From assembly GCA_016699675.1 (NCBI GenBank), contig CP064985.1, forward strand, positions 2,356,001 through 2,420,000: a stretch of 64,000 bases of DNA, written 5' to 3'. Shown here in pieces: positions 17,496 to 26,282 of this stretch. The translations under genes were made by a program, and so were the position numbers. This DNA is from Austwickia sp. (GTDB lineage: Bacteria; Actinomycetota; Actinomycetes; Actinomycetales; Dermatophilaceae). The notes beneath the pieces were generated by a model, which ran no database searches, was not told the DNA's origin, and was given only the letters and a program-made list of their open reading frames with translations. The stretch's first letter is position 1; every line of letters begins with the position of its first letter.

Positions 17496-18362
17496 GTGAA
17501 CGGCACCCCTGCGCTCTACGACTTCCGGAGTCCCAGCCGGTTCAGTCGCGAGCAGCTGCGTGCCCTGCAGATGGTGAACGAGACCTTCGCTCGCCAGATG
17601 GCGACCGTGCTGTCGACCACCCTGCGGATCGTGGGACATGCCGGGCTGACCGGCGTCGAGCAGGTCACCTACGACGACTACAGCCGCAACCTGCCCAATC
17701 CCTCGCTCCTCGCGATCTGCGAGTTCAGCCCGATGGGCGGCGACGGCGTCTTCCAGATGCCGATGGAGGTGGTCATGAGCATCATCGACCGTCTCCTCGG
17801 CGGACCCGGGACCGACGAGCAGCCGAGTCGTGCGCTGTCCGACATCGAGGCGGGCCTGATCCGCAGCGTCGTGCAGCGCATCGTGCGCGAGCTGACCTAC
17901 GCCTTCGACACGCTCGCCCCGGTGAAGTGCACCGTGCAGTCCCTGGAATCGGACGTGCAGCTCCTCCAGCTGGCCCCGCCGCAGGACCCCATGGTGGTCT
18001 CCAGCTTCGAGCTGCGGATCGGAGACCTGGTCTCCAACGCGTCGTTGTGCATCCCGGTGTCCACCGTGGCCCCGGTCCTTGAGGTCCTCAAGGCCAAGCC
18101 CCAGGAGCTGACCGGGCCCCAGGCACTGGCCGCCAAGGCCCTGAAGGACCGCATGCAGGAGGTGCCGGTCACCGTGACCGTCGCCTTCGAACCGATCCAA
18201 CTCACCTCGCATGAGGTGCTCGACCTCCAGGTCGGGGACGTCCTGCCCCTGCGGCACCCCACCAACCAGCCGCTGACGCTGTCCGCCGACGGGGTCGCCG
18301 TCGGCGCCGCCGTACCGGGCAGCCATGGCAGTCGCCTCGCCTGCCAGATCGTGACCCTCTGA
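17496..18362 (+). CDS. fliM: Flagellar motor switch protein FliM
   Basis: The 288-residue FliM forms the C-ring with FliG and FliN. It carries the family start of the middle domain (LQMVNETFARQMATVLSTTLR), the middle CheC-like fold including MPMEVVMSIIDRLLGG, and a C-terminal SpoA domain. It lacks the usual N-terminal EIDALL-type CheY-binding segment: the protein begins MNGTPALYDFRSPSRFSREQ. The GTG start has GAGG five bases upstream. The gene follows fliL by 72 bp, in which a FliA-type promoter candidate lies. Confidence 0.95.
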   Translation: MNGTPALYDFRSPSRFSREQLRALQMVNETFARQMATVLSTTLRIVGHAGLTGVEQVTYDDYSRNLPNPSLLAICEFSPMGGDGVFQMPMEVVMSIIDRLLGGPGTDEQPSRALSDIEAGLIRSVVQRIVRELTYAFDTLAPVKCTVQSLESDVQLLQLAPPQDPMVVSSFELRIGDLVSNASLCIPVSTVAPVLEVLKAKPQELTGPQALAAKALKDRMQEVPVTVTVAFEPIQLTSHEVLDLQVGDVLPLRHPTNQPLTLSADGVAVGAAVPGSHGSRLACQIVTL

Positions 18363-18396
18363 CCGCCTGTCCCACCCTGCCGCGAAGGAACCGCTG

Positions 18397-19491
18397 ATGT
18401 CCTCCCTCAACGAAGAACTCGACGCCGCACTGCTCGCGGCCGCCGAGGCGTTGCCGAGCCACTTCGCGGACTCCGAAGAGCTCACGATCGAGCCGCTCTC
18501 CGCGATCCAGGCGACCACCCTGTCTCTGCCGGGCGGCGCCTACGGCATCGAGAGCGTCGTCAAGGACGCCGGGAACGTCGGCTCGGTCATCCTCATCGTG
18601 ACCGGCCTGGTCGACCACGCGACCGGCGAGATCCTCGATCGCACCGAGGCCCGCGACAAGTGGACGGCCGCGCTCACCGAGGCGCTGACCGCGCTTCAGG
18701 GGCCGCTCGGCGAGTTCAAGACCGGCGAGATCCACATGACCGACGCCTTCGACGCCCTCGACAAGGCCGACGAGTGCAATGTCGTCGGCCTCTTCAAGGG
18801 TCAGACGCTCGCGGCCCTGCTGATGACCCTTCCGGCCAAGGCCACCGGCCAGGGCGCGGCGGCCCAGCTCGCCGCCGCCATCGAGGCGGCCGAGAACGAG
18901 GCTGCCGAGGGCGAGGCTTCCGCGGACGACGCGGCCGAGGCAGCTGTCGACGCGGGCGACGCGGACGGCGACGTCGCGGCCGCGGCCGGGGAGCCGGGCG
19001 CTGCCGGGACGGGCGACGGTACGGCGGGTGCTGCTGGACCAACGCAGACTGCCGACCCCGCCATGTCGGGGGTTGCCCCGGTCGGGGGAGGCGGCGCCGC
19101 CAGCGCTGGTGGCGACCCCAACGGCCAGGCCCTGTACGTGCCCCCGCCCCCGCGTGATCCGCACGGCCCGGCGGACGCGGCCGCGATGACGTTGGCGCCG
19201 TTGACCGGGCAGTTCACCTACTCGATCGACCCCCGCCGCATCGACCTCCTGCGCGACGTCATGATGGGCGTCAGCGTCGAGCTGGGTCGGACCCGGATGC
19301 CCGTGCAGCAGATCCTCGGCCTGATCCCGGGCTCGATCATCGAGCTGGACCGCGCGGCCGGCGCCCCCGTCGACGTGATGGTCAACGGCAAGCTCATCGC
19401 GCACGGCGAGGTCGTCGTGGTCGACGAGGAGTTCGCCGTCCGGATCTCCGAGATCTGCTCCCCCGAAGGCGAGGGGCGGGTCAGCGCGTGA
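18397..19491 (+). CDS. fliN: Flagellar motor switch protein FliN with an extra N-terminal domain (FliY-like layout)
   Basis: The C-terminal part (about 275-353, YSIDPRRIDLLRDVMMGVSVE to EEFAVRISEI) is a clear FliN/SpoA domain. Unlike the 100-140-residue FliN of enterobacteria this protein has 364 residues: an N-terminal domain of about 150 residues and then an Ala/Gly-rich linker. The first residues, LNEELDAALLAAAEAL, resemble the CheY-docking motif of FliM/FliY. I do not see the catalytic Glu/Asn pattern of CheC phosphatases in the N-terminal domain, so its activity is open. The stop overlaps the fliO GTG. Confidence 0.92.
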   Translation: MSSLNEELDAALLAAAEALPSHFADSEELTIEPLSAIQATTLSLPGGAYGIESVVKDAGNVGSVILIVTGLVDHATGEILDRTEARDKWTAALTEALTALQGPLGEFKTGEIHMTDAFDALDKADECNVVGLFKGQTLAALLMTLPAKATGQGAAAQLAAAIEAAENEAAEGEASADDAAEAAVDAGDADGDVAAAAGEPGAAGTGDGTAGAAGPTQTADPAMSGVAPVGGGGAASAGGDPNGQALYVPPPPRDPHGPADAAAMTLAPLTGQFTYSIDPRRIDLLRDVMMGVSVELGRTRMPVQQILGLIPGSIIELDRAAGAPVDVMVNGKLIAHGEVVVVDEEFAVRISEICSPEGEGRVSA

Positions 19492-19985
19492 GCGACGGTT
19501 CGGCCGTCGTCCTGCTCGTGCGCATGACGGTCTCCCTGGCGGTCGTCCTGGGCCTCGTCATCTGGGCGGCCCGGGTCGTCAACCGACGCCATGGCCTGGC
19601 CGGCAGGCCGCAGCGGAGCGTCCCGATCACGGTCCTCGCGCGCCAGGCCCTCGGCCGGCACGCCGGGCTGTCCGTCGTCCAGGTGGGCGAGGACATCCTC
19701 GTGCTCGGCGTCACCGATGGTGAGGTGACGTTGCTGAGCCGGATGGATCCCGCCGCGTTGCCCGACCCGGCGCCGCAAGACCTTGCGCGCCCGGACCGCG
19801 ACGACGCGGCCACCCCGGCGGTGGCCGGACCGCTATCCAGCGGTACGTCGTTCGCCACGGCCCTGCGCCACGCCACCGGCCTCACCGTCCGCCGCGACGT
19901 CAAGCGACAGGGGGCGGGCGCTCGCGCCATCGCCGAGCGCGTGTCCCAGGACACCGACCGCGGGGGAGGCCGTCATCGTGGCTGA
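19488..19985 (+). CDS. fliO: Flagellar biosynthesis protein FliO
   Basis: The 165-residue product has one transmembrane helix at about 7-27 (VVLLVRMTVSLAVVLGLVIWAARV) followed by a cytoplasmic domain (ITVLARQALGRHAGLSVVQVGEDILVLGVTDGEVTLL), the short FliO signature. FliO helps FliP assemble into the export gate. The GTG start overlaps fliN by 4 bp and the stop overlaps fliP by 8 bp. Confidence 0.9.
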   Translation: MSDGSAVVLLVRMTVSLAVVLGLVIWAARVVNRRHGLAGRPQRSVPITVLARQALGRHAGLSVVQVGEDILVLGVTDGEVTLLSRMDPAALPDPAPQDLARPDRDDAATPAVAGPLSSGTSFATALRHATGLTVRRDVKRQGAGARAIAERVSQDTDRGGGRHRG

Positions 19986-21126
19986 CCGGCTGATCTCTCG
20001 CCTGCCCAAGGGCCGCGACGGCCGGCCGCTCCGCGCCCGCCATCGCCTGCTCCTCGCTGCCCTGCTCGTGGCGGCCTTCGCTGTTTCCGTCGGACCGGCC
20101 ATCGACTCGGTGCGGCTCGTGTTCGGGATGCCGGCCGCTTCGTCGACGGCGCCGGAGGGCGCGGCCCCCGCGCTCACGGCGGGTCCGTCGGGGCGGCCCG
20201 TGTACGGCGGCGCGCCGGCGCTCCAGGCGGCGCCAGCCGCACCGGCCCCCGCCGTACCGACGACTCCCGCGGCCCCGGCGGCACCGACCGGCTTGGCCGC
20301 GCCGACGGCCGGCGGAGCAGCCACGCTCGCCGTACCGTCCGGCGCTCCCACCTCGGCCGCGGTCGCGGTGGCCGCGCAACCCGCCGCGCCCGCCCGACCC
20401 GCCGTACCGGCCGCACCCGCCGCACCCGCCGCACCCGGGGTACCCACCCCCACCGTCGGCCCGGGCGGCGTCGGCGTCACCGTGGACAGCGGCACCGCCG
20501 GCCGCAACCAGGTCATCCAGATCATCATTCTGATGACGGTGCTCTCGATCGCGCCGTCGCTGCTGCTTCTGTGCACCTCGTTCACCAAGATCGCCGTGGT
20601 CCTCTCGCTGACCCGCAACGCCCTCGGAACGCCGACGATCCCGCCGAACCAGGTGCTGGCGGGCCTGGCGCTGTTCCTCAGCCTGTTCGTCATGTCGCCG
20701 GTCATCAGCCAGATGAACGAGCTGGGCGTGCAGCCCTACGTGAACAACCAGATCAACGAGCAACAGGCCCTCGAGAAGGGCGGCGAGCCGCTGCGGCTGT
20801 TCATGGCTGACCACACCGGCGACATGGAACTGCAGACGATGATCAAGATGAGCAAGTCCGAGCAGCCGAAGAACAAGCGGGACACCTCGTTCACGACCCT
20901 GATCCCGGCGTTCATCCTCTCCGAGCTCAAGAGCGCGTTCATCATCGGCTTCGTCGTGTTCATCCCCTTTCTCGTCATCGACTTGGTCGTGAGCTCGGTC
21001 CTGATGTCGATGGGCATGATGATGCTCCCGCCGGTCATGATCTCGCTGCCGTTCAAATTGCTGCTCTTCGTGATGGTCGACGGCTGGTCGCTCATCACGA
21101 CCGCGCTGGTCACGAGCTATCGGTAG
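19978..21126 (+). CDS. fliP: Flagellar export gate protein FliP with a long N-terminal extension
   Basis: FliP is a core subunit of the type III export gate with FliQ and FliR. The C-terminal 206 residues are typical: LLLLCTSFTKIAVVLSLTRNALG, the periplasmic loop with ADHTGDMELQTMIKM, and LIPAFILSELKSAFIIGF. They are preceded by about 176 extra residues: a signal-like hydrophobic helix (about 24-42) and an Ala/Pro/Thr-rich low-complexity stretch of about 125 residues. The GTG at 19978 follows GGGGGAGG at a good distance. Normal FliP has about 245 residues including its signal peptide, so this is unusually long. Confidence 0.94.
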   Translation: MADRLISRLPKGRDGRPLRARHRLLLAALLVAAFAVSVGPAIDSVRLVFGMPAASSTAPEGAAPALTAGPSGRPVYGGAPALQAAPAAPAPAVPTTPAAPAAPTGLAAPTAGGAATLAVPSGAPTSAAVAVAAQPAAPARPAVPAAPAAPAAPGVPTPTVGPGGVGVTVDSGTAGRNQVIQIIILMTVLSIAPSLLLLCTSFTKIAVVLSLTRNALGTPTIPPNQVLAGLALFLSLFVMSPVISQMNELGVQPYVNNQINEQQALEKGGEPLRLFMADHTGDMELQTMIKMSKSEQPKNKRDTSFTTLIPAFILSELKSAFIIGFVVFIPFLVIDLVVSSVLMSMGMMMLPPVMISLPFKLLLFVMVDGWSLITTALVTSYR

Positions 21127-21141
21127 CGGAGGGGAGGCGCC

Positions 21142-21414
21142 ATGACCGACAACCAAGTGATGCACCTGGCCGTCCAGGCGATGATCGTCGGCGTCAAGGT
21201 CGCCGGACCGATCCTCGTCGTCAGCCTGGTCATCGGTTTCGCGATCTCCCTGCTGCAGTCGGTGACGCAGGTGCAGGAGATGACGCTGACCTTCGTGCCC
21301 AAGGTCATCGTGGTCGCGCTCATTCTCTTGCTCGCCGGAAACTGGATGATGGGCGAGATGGTGTCGTTCACGCGCCAGCTCTTCCTCGACCTCCCGGCGA
21401 TGCTCGCGAAATGA
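21142..21414 (+). CDS. fliQ: Flagellar export gate protein FliQ
   Basis: The 90-residue protein has two transmembrane helices (about 13-35 and 50-75) joined by the conserved segment SLLQSVTQVQEMTLTFVPK, diagnostic for FliQ. The ATG follows GGAGGGGAGG. The stop overlaps the fliR start by 4 bp. Confidence 0.96.
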   Translation: MTDNQVMHLAVQAMIVGVKVAGPILVVSLVIGFAISLLQSVTQVQEMTLTFVPKVIVVALILLLAGNWMMGEMVSFTRQLFLDLPAMLAK

Positions 21415-22214
21415 CCGTCCCGGCCCTGGCACCGGCGGAGGGGGTCACGCTCAGCGGCTCCTACGACCTCCTGATCACTTTTCTGCTGGTCATGGCGCGG
21501 ATCATGGCCTTCCTGGTGATCGCGCCGCCGTTCAACGGCCGCGGCGTGCCGATGCGCGTCAAGGGGGCGCTCGCCGGAGCGGTCGCGCTCGCCGTGAGCC
21601 CGGGGCTCGCGGGGACGGCGCGGTTCGACGACATGTTCACGCTGGCGTGGGCCGTCGTCTACCAGCTGGGCACCGGCGCGGTGTTGGGCTTCCTCGCGCT
21701 CCTGCTCATGTCGGCGGTCCAGACCGCCGGCGACCTGGTGGACCTGTTCAGCATGTTCACGATGAGCCAGCTGCTCGACCCCATGTCGAACACGCAGAGC
21801 GGGGTGTTCGGCCGCATTCAGAACCTGGTCGGCACCACGCTGCTCTTCGCCTCGGGCGGCCACCTCATCATGATCCAGGGGCTGCTGCGCGGCTTCCGCG
21901 TGGCACCCTTGCAGCCCCCGGCGCTGGGGGAGGCCGCCGAGCGACTGGTCCGCAACCTCGGCACCTACCTGGTCTCGGCCCTGGAGATCTGCGGCCCGAT
22001 CGTGGCGGTGCTGGTCCTGGCGGACATCGCGCTCGGCCTGGTCAGCCGGGCCGTCCCGAGCCTGAACATCTTCCAGCTCGCCTTCCCGGTGAAGACCGTC
22101 CTGACGGTCTCCCTGGCCAGCATCGCCGTGGCGCTGCTGCCCGGGGCCGTCGCCGCGCTCGTCGACCGGGTGGCCCTCGACATGGGCGTCCTCACCCGTC
22201 TGCTGGGGGGGTGA
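21411..22214 (+). CDS. fliR: Flagellar export gate protein FliR
   Basis: The 267-residue polytopic protein has the FliR N-terminal pattern (MARIMAFLVIAPPFNGRGVPMRVKGALAGAVAL) and the GDLVDLFSMFTMSQLLDP loop. FliR completes the FliPQR pore. Start ATG overlaps fliQ (ATGA); flhB starts 6 bp after the stop. Confidence 0.95.
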   Translation: MTVPALAPAEGVTLSGSYDLLITFLLVMARIMAFLVIAPPFNGRGVPMRVKGALAGAVALAVSPGLAGTARFDDMFTLAWAVVYQLGTGAVLGFLALLLMSAVQTAGDLVDLFSMFTMSQLLDPMSNTQSGVFGRIQNLVGTTLLFASGGHLIMIQGLLRGFRVAPLQPPALGEAAERLVRNLGTYLVSALEICGPIVAVLVLADIALGLVSRAVPSLNIFQLAFPVKTVLTVSLASIAVALLPGAVAALVDRVALDMGVLTRLLGG

Positions 22215-22220
22215 GGGATC

Positions 22221-23534
22221 GTGGCGGAGGACAAGCACAGCAAAACCGAGAAGCCCACCGCCAAGCGGCGCAAGGAGGCCAAGGACGAGGGGAACATCCC
22301 GAAGACCCCCGACTTGTCGGCCTGGCTCACGGTCCTGGCGTTCGTGGTCCTCGGCCCGTACACGGTGGACGCCCTGCACGCCAGCTTCGTGCAGCTGATG
22401 AGCGAGATCCCGCGGATGGCCACCCGCCCGGACGCCATGCAGATCCGGCCCATCCTCGAGGCCGTCGTGGTGGACTTCTTCAAGATCGTGGGGCCGATGG
22501 TGTTCGCCACCATGGTGCTCGGTGTGCTCGGGCACGTCGTCCAGGGCGGCGTGCACGTCTACAGCAAGCGGTTCAAGCCGAAGTGGAAGAAGCTCAATCC
22601 CGTTCCCGGGATCAAGAACATGATGGGCGCCCAGGCGATCTGGACCCTCGTCAAGACGCTGATCAAGTTCGTGGTCTTCGGGTTCGTGGCGTACGTGGTG
22701 ACCTCCGGCGTCGTCAACCAGCTCACCGGCACCGGCCGCTGGAGCCTGTCGGCGATGGTGTCGGTGGGCGCGAGCTCGGCGATGAACATCATGCGGATCG
22801 TCGCCATCAGCGGGCTCGTCATCGCGGCCGCCGCCTGGGCCATGGAGCGCCGCCGGGTGGAGAAGTCGCTGCGCATGAGCAAGGACGAGATCAAGCGCGA
22901 GGCCAAGATGCAGGAGGGCGACCCCCACCTCAAGGCGGCGGTCAAGTCCCGGGCGCGCGAGATGGCCCGCAGCCGCATGATGGCGGACGTGGCCGGCGCC
23001 ACCGTCGTTCTGGCCAACCCCACCCATGTCGCGGTGGCGCTGAAGTACGAGCCCGGGGGAGGGGCGCCGCAGGTCGTCGCTAAGGGCGCCGGCCACCTCG
23101 CCGCGCGGATCCGCGAGAAGGCCGAGGAGAACCAGGTCCCGATCGTGCGTGATCCCCTGGTGACCCGCATGCTCTACAAGATGTGCGAGGTCGGGCACTA
23201 CATCCCGCCGGACCTCTACGACGCGATCGCCCAGGTGCTCGCCTTCGTCTTCTACCTCGACCAGCTGGGCAAGGCCGAGGGCACCCACGAGTCGCCGGTG
23301 GTGCACGACACGCAGGACATCCCGGAGGAGTACTCCGACGACGCCCTCGGCCTCAAGGCCCACCCGGGCGCGGACCCGGACTTCGCCGGTGCCGGAGCTG
23401 GAGCCGTTGCCGCCGATGCGGGCGAGGACGACGCGTCGTACGTCGGGGCGGGCGCAGCCGCCGACGGCCCCGTGCTGACCCGTTCCGAGCGCCGGCGCCA
23501 GGAACGTGCTGCTGGTCGGCGCCGCGGAGCATAA
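22221..23534 (+). CDS. flhB: Flagellar export switch protein FlhB
   Basis: FlhB (437 residues) has the Lys-rich N-terminus (KTEKPTAKRRKEAKDEGNIPK), four transmembrane helices and the autocleavage site Asn266-Pro-Thr-His in VVLANPTHVAVALKYEP. Cleavage there changes export from rod/hook to filament substrates, together with FliK. The C-terminus extends about 80 residues past the usual end, rich in Ala, Gly and Asp and finishing with a basic tail. GTG start; the separate flhA promoter candidate follows the stop. Confidence 0.95.
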   Translation: MAEDKHSKTEKPTAKRRKEAKDEGNIPKTPDLSAWLTVLAFVVLGPYTVDALHASFVQLMSEIPRMATRPDAMQIRPILEAVVVDFFKIVGPMVFATMVLGVLGHVVQGGVHVYSKRFKPKWKKLNPVPGIKNMMGAQAIWTLVKTLIKFVVFGFVAYVVTSGVVNQLTGTGRWSLSAMVSVGASSAMNIMRIVAISGLVIAAAAWAMERRRVEKSLRMSKDEIKREAKMQEGDPHLKAAVKSRAREMARSRMMADVAGATVVLANPTHVAVALKYEPGGGAPQVVAKGAGHLAARIREKAEENQVPIVRDPLVTRMLYKMCEVGHYIPPDLYDAIAQVLAFVFYLDQLGKAEGTHESPVVHDTQDIPEEYSDDALGLKAHPGADPDFAGAGAGAVAADAGEDDASYVGAGAAADGPVLTRSERRRQERAAGRRRGA

Positions 23535-23569
23535 CGCCTGGCTGGCCGTCTCGCGGGGTGCCCCGGCCC

Positions 23570-23597
23570 CTCAGGTCGGTCCCCGCAGTGCCGAATA
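23570..23597 (+). promoter_or_regulatory. Candidate FliA (sigma-28) promoter of flhA
   Basis: CTCA (23570-23573), 16 bases, then GCCGAATA (23590-23597). It lies in the 114-bp flhB-flhA gap and would give a leader of about 45 bases. Spacing is identical to the flgB and fliM candidates. Confidence 0.6.
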
Positions 23598-23648
23598 GCA
23601 ACAGGTCAGGACGCCGACGGCGTACGGCGCGTCCCCTCGTGAGGTCAC

Positions 23649-25697
23649 GTGAAGTCGAACCGCGTAGCGCAGATCGGCGTGCCGGGAGTCATCATCGGCA
23701 TCGTCGTGATGATGGTCGTGCCCATGCCGGCGCTGCTGCTCGACATCCTGCTGGCGTTCAACATGACGTTCTCGATCCTCATCATGCTGGTGAGCCTCGC
23801 CGTCACCAAGCCGCTCGACTTCGCGGTCTTCCCGTCGCTGCTGCTCATCGCCACGCTCTTCCGGCTCGCGATGAACCTGTCCGCCACCCGACTGGTGCTG
23901 TTGGACGGCTATGCCGGTGACGTCATCAACGCGTTCGGCCACTTCGTCGTCGGCGGCTCGCTGGTCGTCGGCATGGTCGTCTTCATCATCCTCATGGTCA
24001 TCCAATTCGTGGTCATCACGAACGGCGCCGGGCGCGTCGCCGAGGTCGCCGCCCGATTCACCCTGGACGCGATGCCCGGCAAGCAGATGGCTGTCGACGC
24101 CGACCTCAACTCCGGCCTCATCGACGAGAACGAGGCGCGCCGGCGCCGCAAGGAGGTCGCCTCCGAGGCCGACTTCTACGGGGCCATGGACGGTGCCAGC
24201 AAGTTCGTCAAGGGCGACGCGATCGCCGCCATCGTCATCACCCTGGTCAACCTCATCGGCGGTCTCATCGTCGGGATGGTCCAGCGCGGAATGGGCATCG
24301 GCGAGGCCGTCACGACGTACTCGTTGTTGTCCATCGGCGATGGCCTCGTGAGCCAGATCCCGGCGCTCCTGCTGTCGATCTCGACCGGCCTCATCGTGAC
24401 GCGCGCGACGACCGAGAACGACATGGGCACCGACCTGCTCGCCCAGTTCGCGCGGCAGCGGCAGGCGATCCAGCTCGCGGGCGCGGCAATCATCGCGGTC
24501 GGCCTCGTACCGGGCCTGCCGAAGCTGCCCTTCTTCCTCCTGGGTGGCGCAGCGTTGCTCGTGGCCGCCCGCCTGCCCGACCCGCGCACGCAGCCCGAGG
24601 CCGCGCCGGAAGTGGACGACCTGCCCGCAGAACCGCAGAAGGACAGCCCGATGGCCATCGCGCAGGACATGCGCGTGGAGCCGTTGGAGCTGGAACTCGC
24701 CTACGACCTCATCGACCTTGTCGACGCGTCCGCCGGCGGTGACCTGTTGGACCGCGTCCGCGCGCTGCGCCGCAAGCTGGCCCAGGAGATCGGCATCGTC
24801 GTACCGCTCGTGCGCACCCGCGACAACCTCGACCTGCCGCCGCGGCACTACGCGATCCGCGTGCATGGCGTGGAGGTGGCGCGGGGCCAGGCCCCCGCCG
24901 GGATGGTGCTGGCCATCGGCGACGAACTCGAGGGCCTGCCCGGGATGGTCACTAAGGAGCCCGTGTTCGGGCTGGACGCCAAGTGGGTGCCCGCCGAGCT
25001 GCGCGAACACGTGGCCCTGGCGAACGCCACGGTGGTGGACCGGTCCTCGGTCGTGACCACGCACATGGCTGAGGTCGTGCGGACCTACGCCGCACAGCTC
25101 CTCGGCCGCGAGGACGTGAAGATGCTCGTCGACATGGTCAAGCAGAACCACCCGGTGGTCATCGAGGAACTCACCCCCCAGCCCCTGTCGCTCGGCGAGA
25201 TCCAGCGCACCCTGCAGGCCCTCCTCGACGAGCGGGTCTGCATCCGCGACCTGGTCCGCATCTTCGAGGCGATGTCGATGCGCGCCAAGATCAGTCTCGA
25301 CGCGGACGGGCTGGTGGAGGCCGCCCGCGGCGCGCTGGGCGCGGCCATCGCCACGGCGCACGCCGCGGAGGGGCGGCTGCCCGTCATCACGTTCGATCCG
25401 ATGCTGGAACAGCGCTTGCTCGAGTGCCTGCGGGCCGGCGACACCGGCACCTTCCTCATGCTCGACCCGGTGCTCTCCGAGCACCTCGCGATGGAGGCCG
25501 CCCGGCTGGCCGCGGAAAGCGAGGCCGCCGGCGAGCCCGCGGTCCTGGTCTGCGCGCAGCCGTTGCGGCTGCCGGTACGGCGGCTGGTGGAGGCCACGTC
25601 GCCCCGGTTGCCGGTCCTCTCGTACGCCGAGCTGGGTGGCCAGCTCACCCTGGTGACCGCAGGGGTGGTGAATGTCCAAGAAGTCACGGCAGCCTGA
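23649..25697 (+). CDS. flhA: Flagellar export gate protein FlhA
   Basis: FlhA (682 residues) forms the nonameric export gate ring and docks FliI/FliJ and chaperones. The N-terminal half has about eight transmembrane helices, with the conserved FPSLLLIATLFRLAMNLSATRLVLL and the cytoplasmic loop DLNSGLIDENEARRRRKEV. The C-terminal cytoplasmic domain follows a linker at about 320-335. The start is GTG 23649. The stop overlaps the next small gene by 26 bp. Confidence 0.97.
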   Translation: MKSNRVAQIGVPGVIIGIVVMMVVPMPALLLDILLAFNMTFSILIMLVSLAVTKPLDFAVFPSLLLIATLFRLAMNLSATRLVLLDGYAGDVINAFGHFVVGGSLVVGMVVFIILMVIQFVVITNGAGRVAEVAARFTLDAMPGKQMAVDADLNSGLIDENEARRRRKEVASEADFYGAMDGASKFVKGDAIAAIVITLVNLIGGLIVGMVQRGMGIGEAVTTYSLLSIGDGLVSQIPALLLSISTGLIVTRATTENDMGTDLLAQFARQRQAIQLAGAAIIAVGLVPGLPKLPFFLLGGAALLVAARLPDPRTQPEAAPEVDDLPAEPQKDSPMAIAQDMRVEPLELELAYDLIDLVDASAGGDLLDRVRALRRKLAQEIGIVVPLVRTRDNLDLPPRHYAIRVHGVEVARGQAPAGMVLAIGDELEGLPGMVTKEPVFGLDAKWVPAELREHVALANATVVDRSSVVTTHMAEVVRTYAAQLLGREDVKMLVDMVKQNHPVVIEELTPQPLSLGEIQRTLQALLDERVCIRDLVRIFEAMSMRAKISLDADGLVEAARGALGAAIATAHAAEGRLPVITFDPMLEQRLLECLRAGDTGTFLMLDPVLSEHLAMEAARLAAESEAAGEPAVLVCAQPLRLPVRRLVEATSPRLPVLSYAELGGQLTLVTAGVVNVQEVTAA

Positions 25698-26184
25698 GGG
25701 TTCGGGCAAGGCCGATAAGAAGGGCAAGAAGGCCAAGAAGGGCAAGGGCGCCGACGCCGACGCGGCCCAGCGCCGGCTGGTGGTCGAATCGCGGCCGCAG
25801 GGCGTGCCGTTCCCGATCGTCGTGCTGCTGGCGGCCGTCATGACGCTGCCGAGCGTGACCAACTACATGGGCGGCGGACTGGAGTTCGACGCGCTGATGG
25901 TGCGCGCCCTCGCGGCGCTCGCCGTGTCCTGGCTGCTGGCCGGCCTGGTCTACGCGGTGTTCGAGTCGATGCGTCCCACCGAGGTCACCGCCGTGGTCGA
26001 GCTGCCGCCAGAGCAGGCGTACGACGCGGTCGCCGCCCGCGGCGCGCTGTCCGGAACGATCGTCGAGGATCCGCTGGCTCCCGAGCCGGACCCGTTCGCC
26101 ATCGACCCCGTGGCCCCCCTGCCCGCGGCCGATTCGATCGACCCGCTCGATGTCGACCCCGAGCGGGGGGAATCCGCGGCCTGA
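25672..26184 (+). CDS. Small membrane protein of unknown function, coupled to flhA
   Basis: I do not recognise this 170-residue protein. It has a very Lys-rich N-terminus (about 1-32), two predicted transmembrane helices (about 47-62 and 82-100) and an acidic, Pro-rich C-terminal tail. The ATG lies inside the end of flhA (26-bp overlap) after a G-rich site, so it is very likely translated with flhA. It may be an accessory export or stator component; nothing in the sequence decides this. It ends the plus-strand flagellar operon. Confidence 0.75.
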   Translation: MSKKSRQPEGSGKADKKGKKAKKGKGADADAAQRRLVVESRPQGVPFPIVVLLAAVMTLPSVTNYMGGGLEFDALMVRALAALAVSWLLAGLVYAVFESMRPTEVTAVVELPPEQAYDAVAARGALSGTIVEDPLAPEPDPFAIDPVAPLPAADSIDPLDVDPERGESAA

Positions 26185-26246
26185 GAGGGCTTCGCGGCGC
26201 CCACTCCCGCTCCGGTCGGTGACTTCGGGGCGTTCCGAGGCGACAG

Positions 26247-26262
26247 CGCTCCGATCGGAGCG
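26247..26262. terminator. Possible bidirectional terminator between convergent genes
   Basis: CGCTCC-GATC-GGAGCG forms a short 6-bp stem with a 4-base loop between the end of the flagellar operon and the convergent GntR gene. The stem is short, so the call is weak. Confidence 0.35.
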
Positions 26263-26282
26263 ACTCGTGGGTCGCGGTGGCG

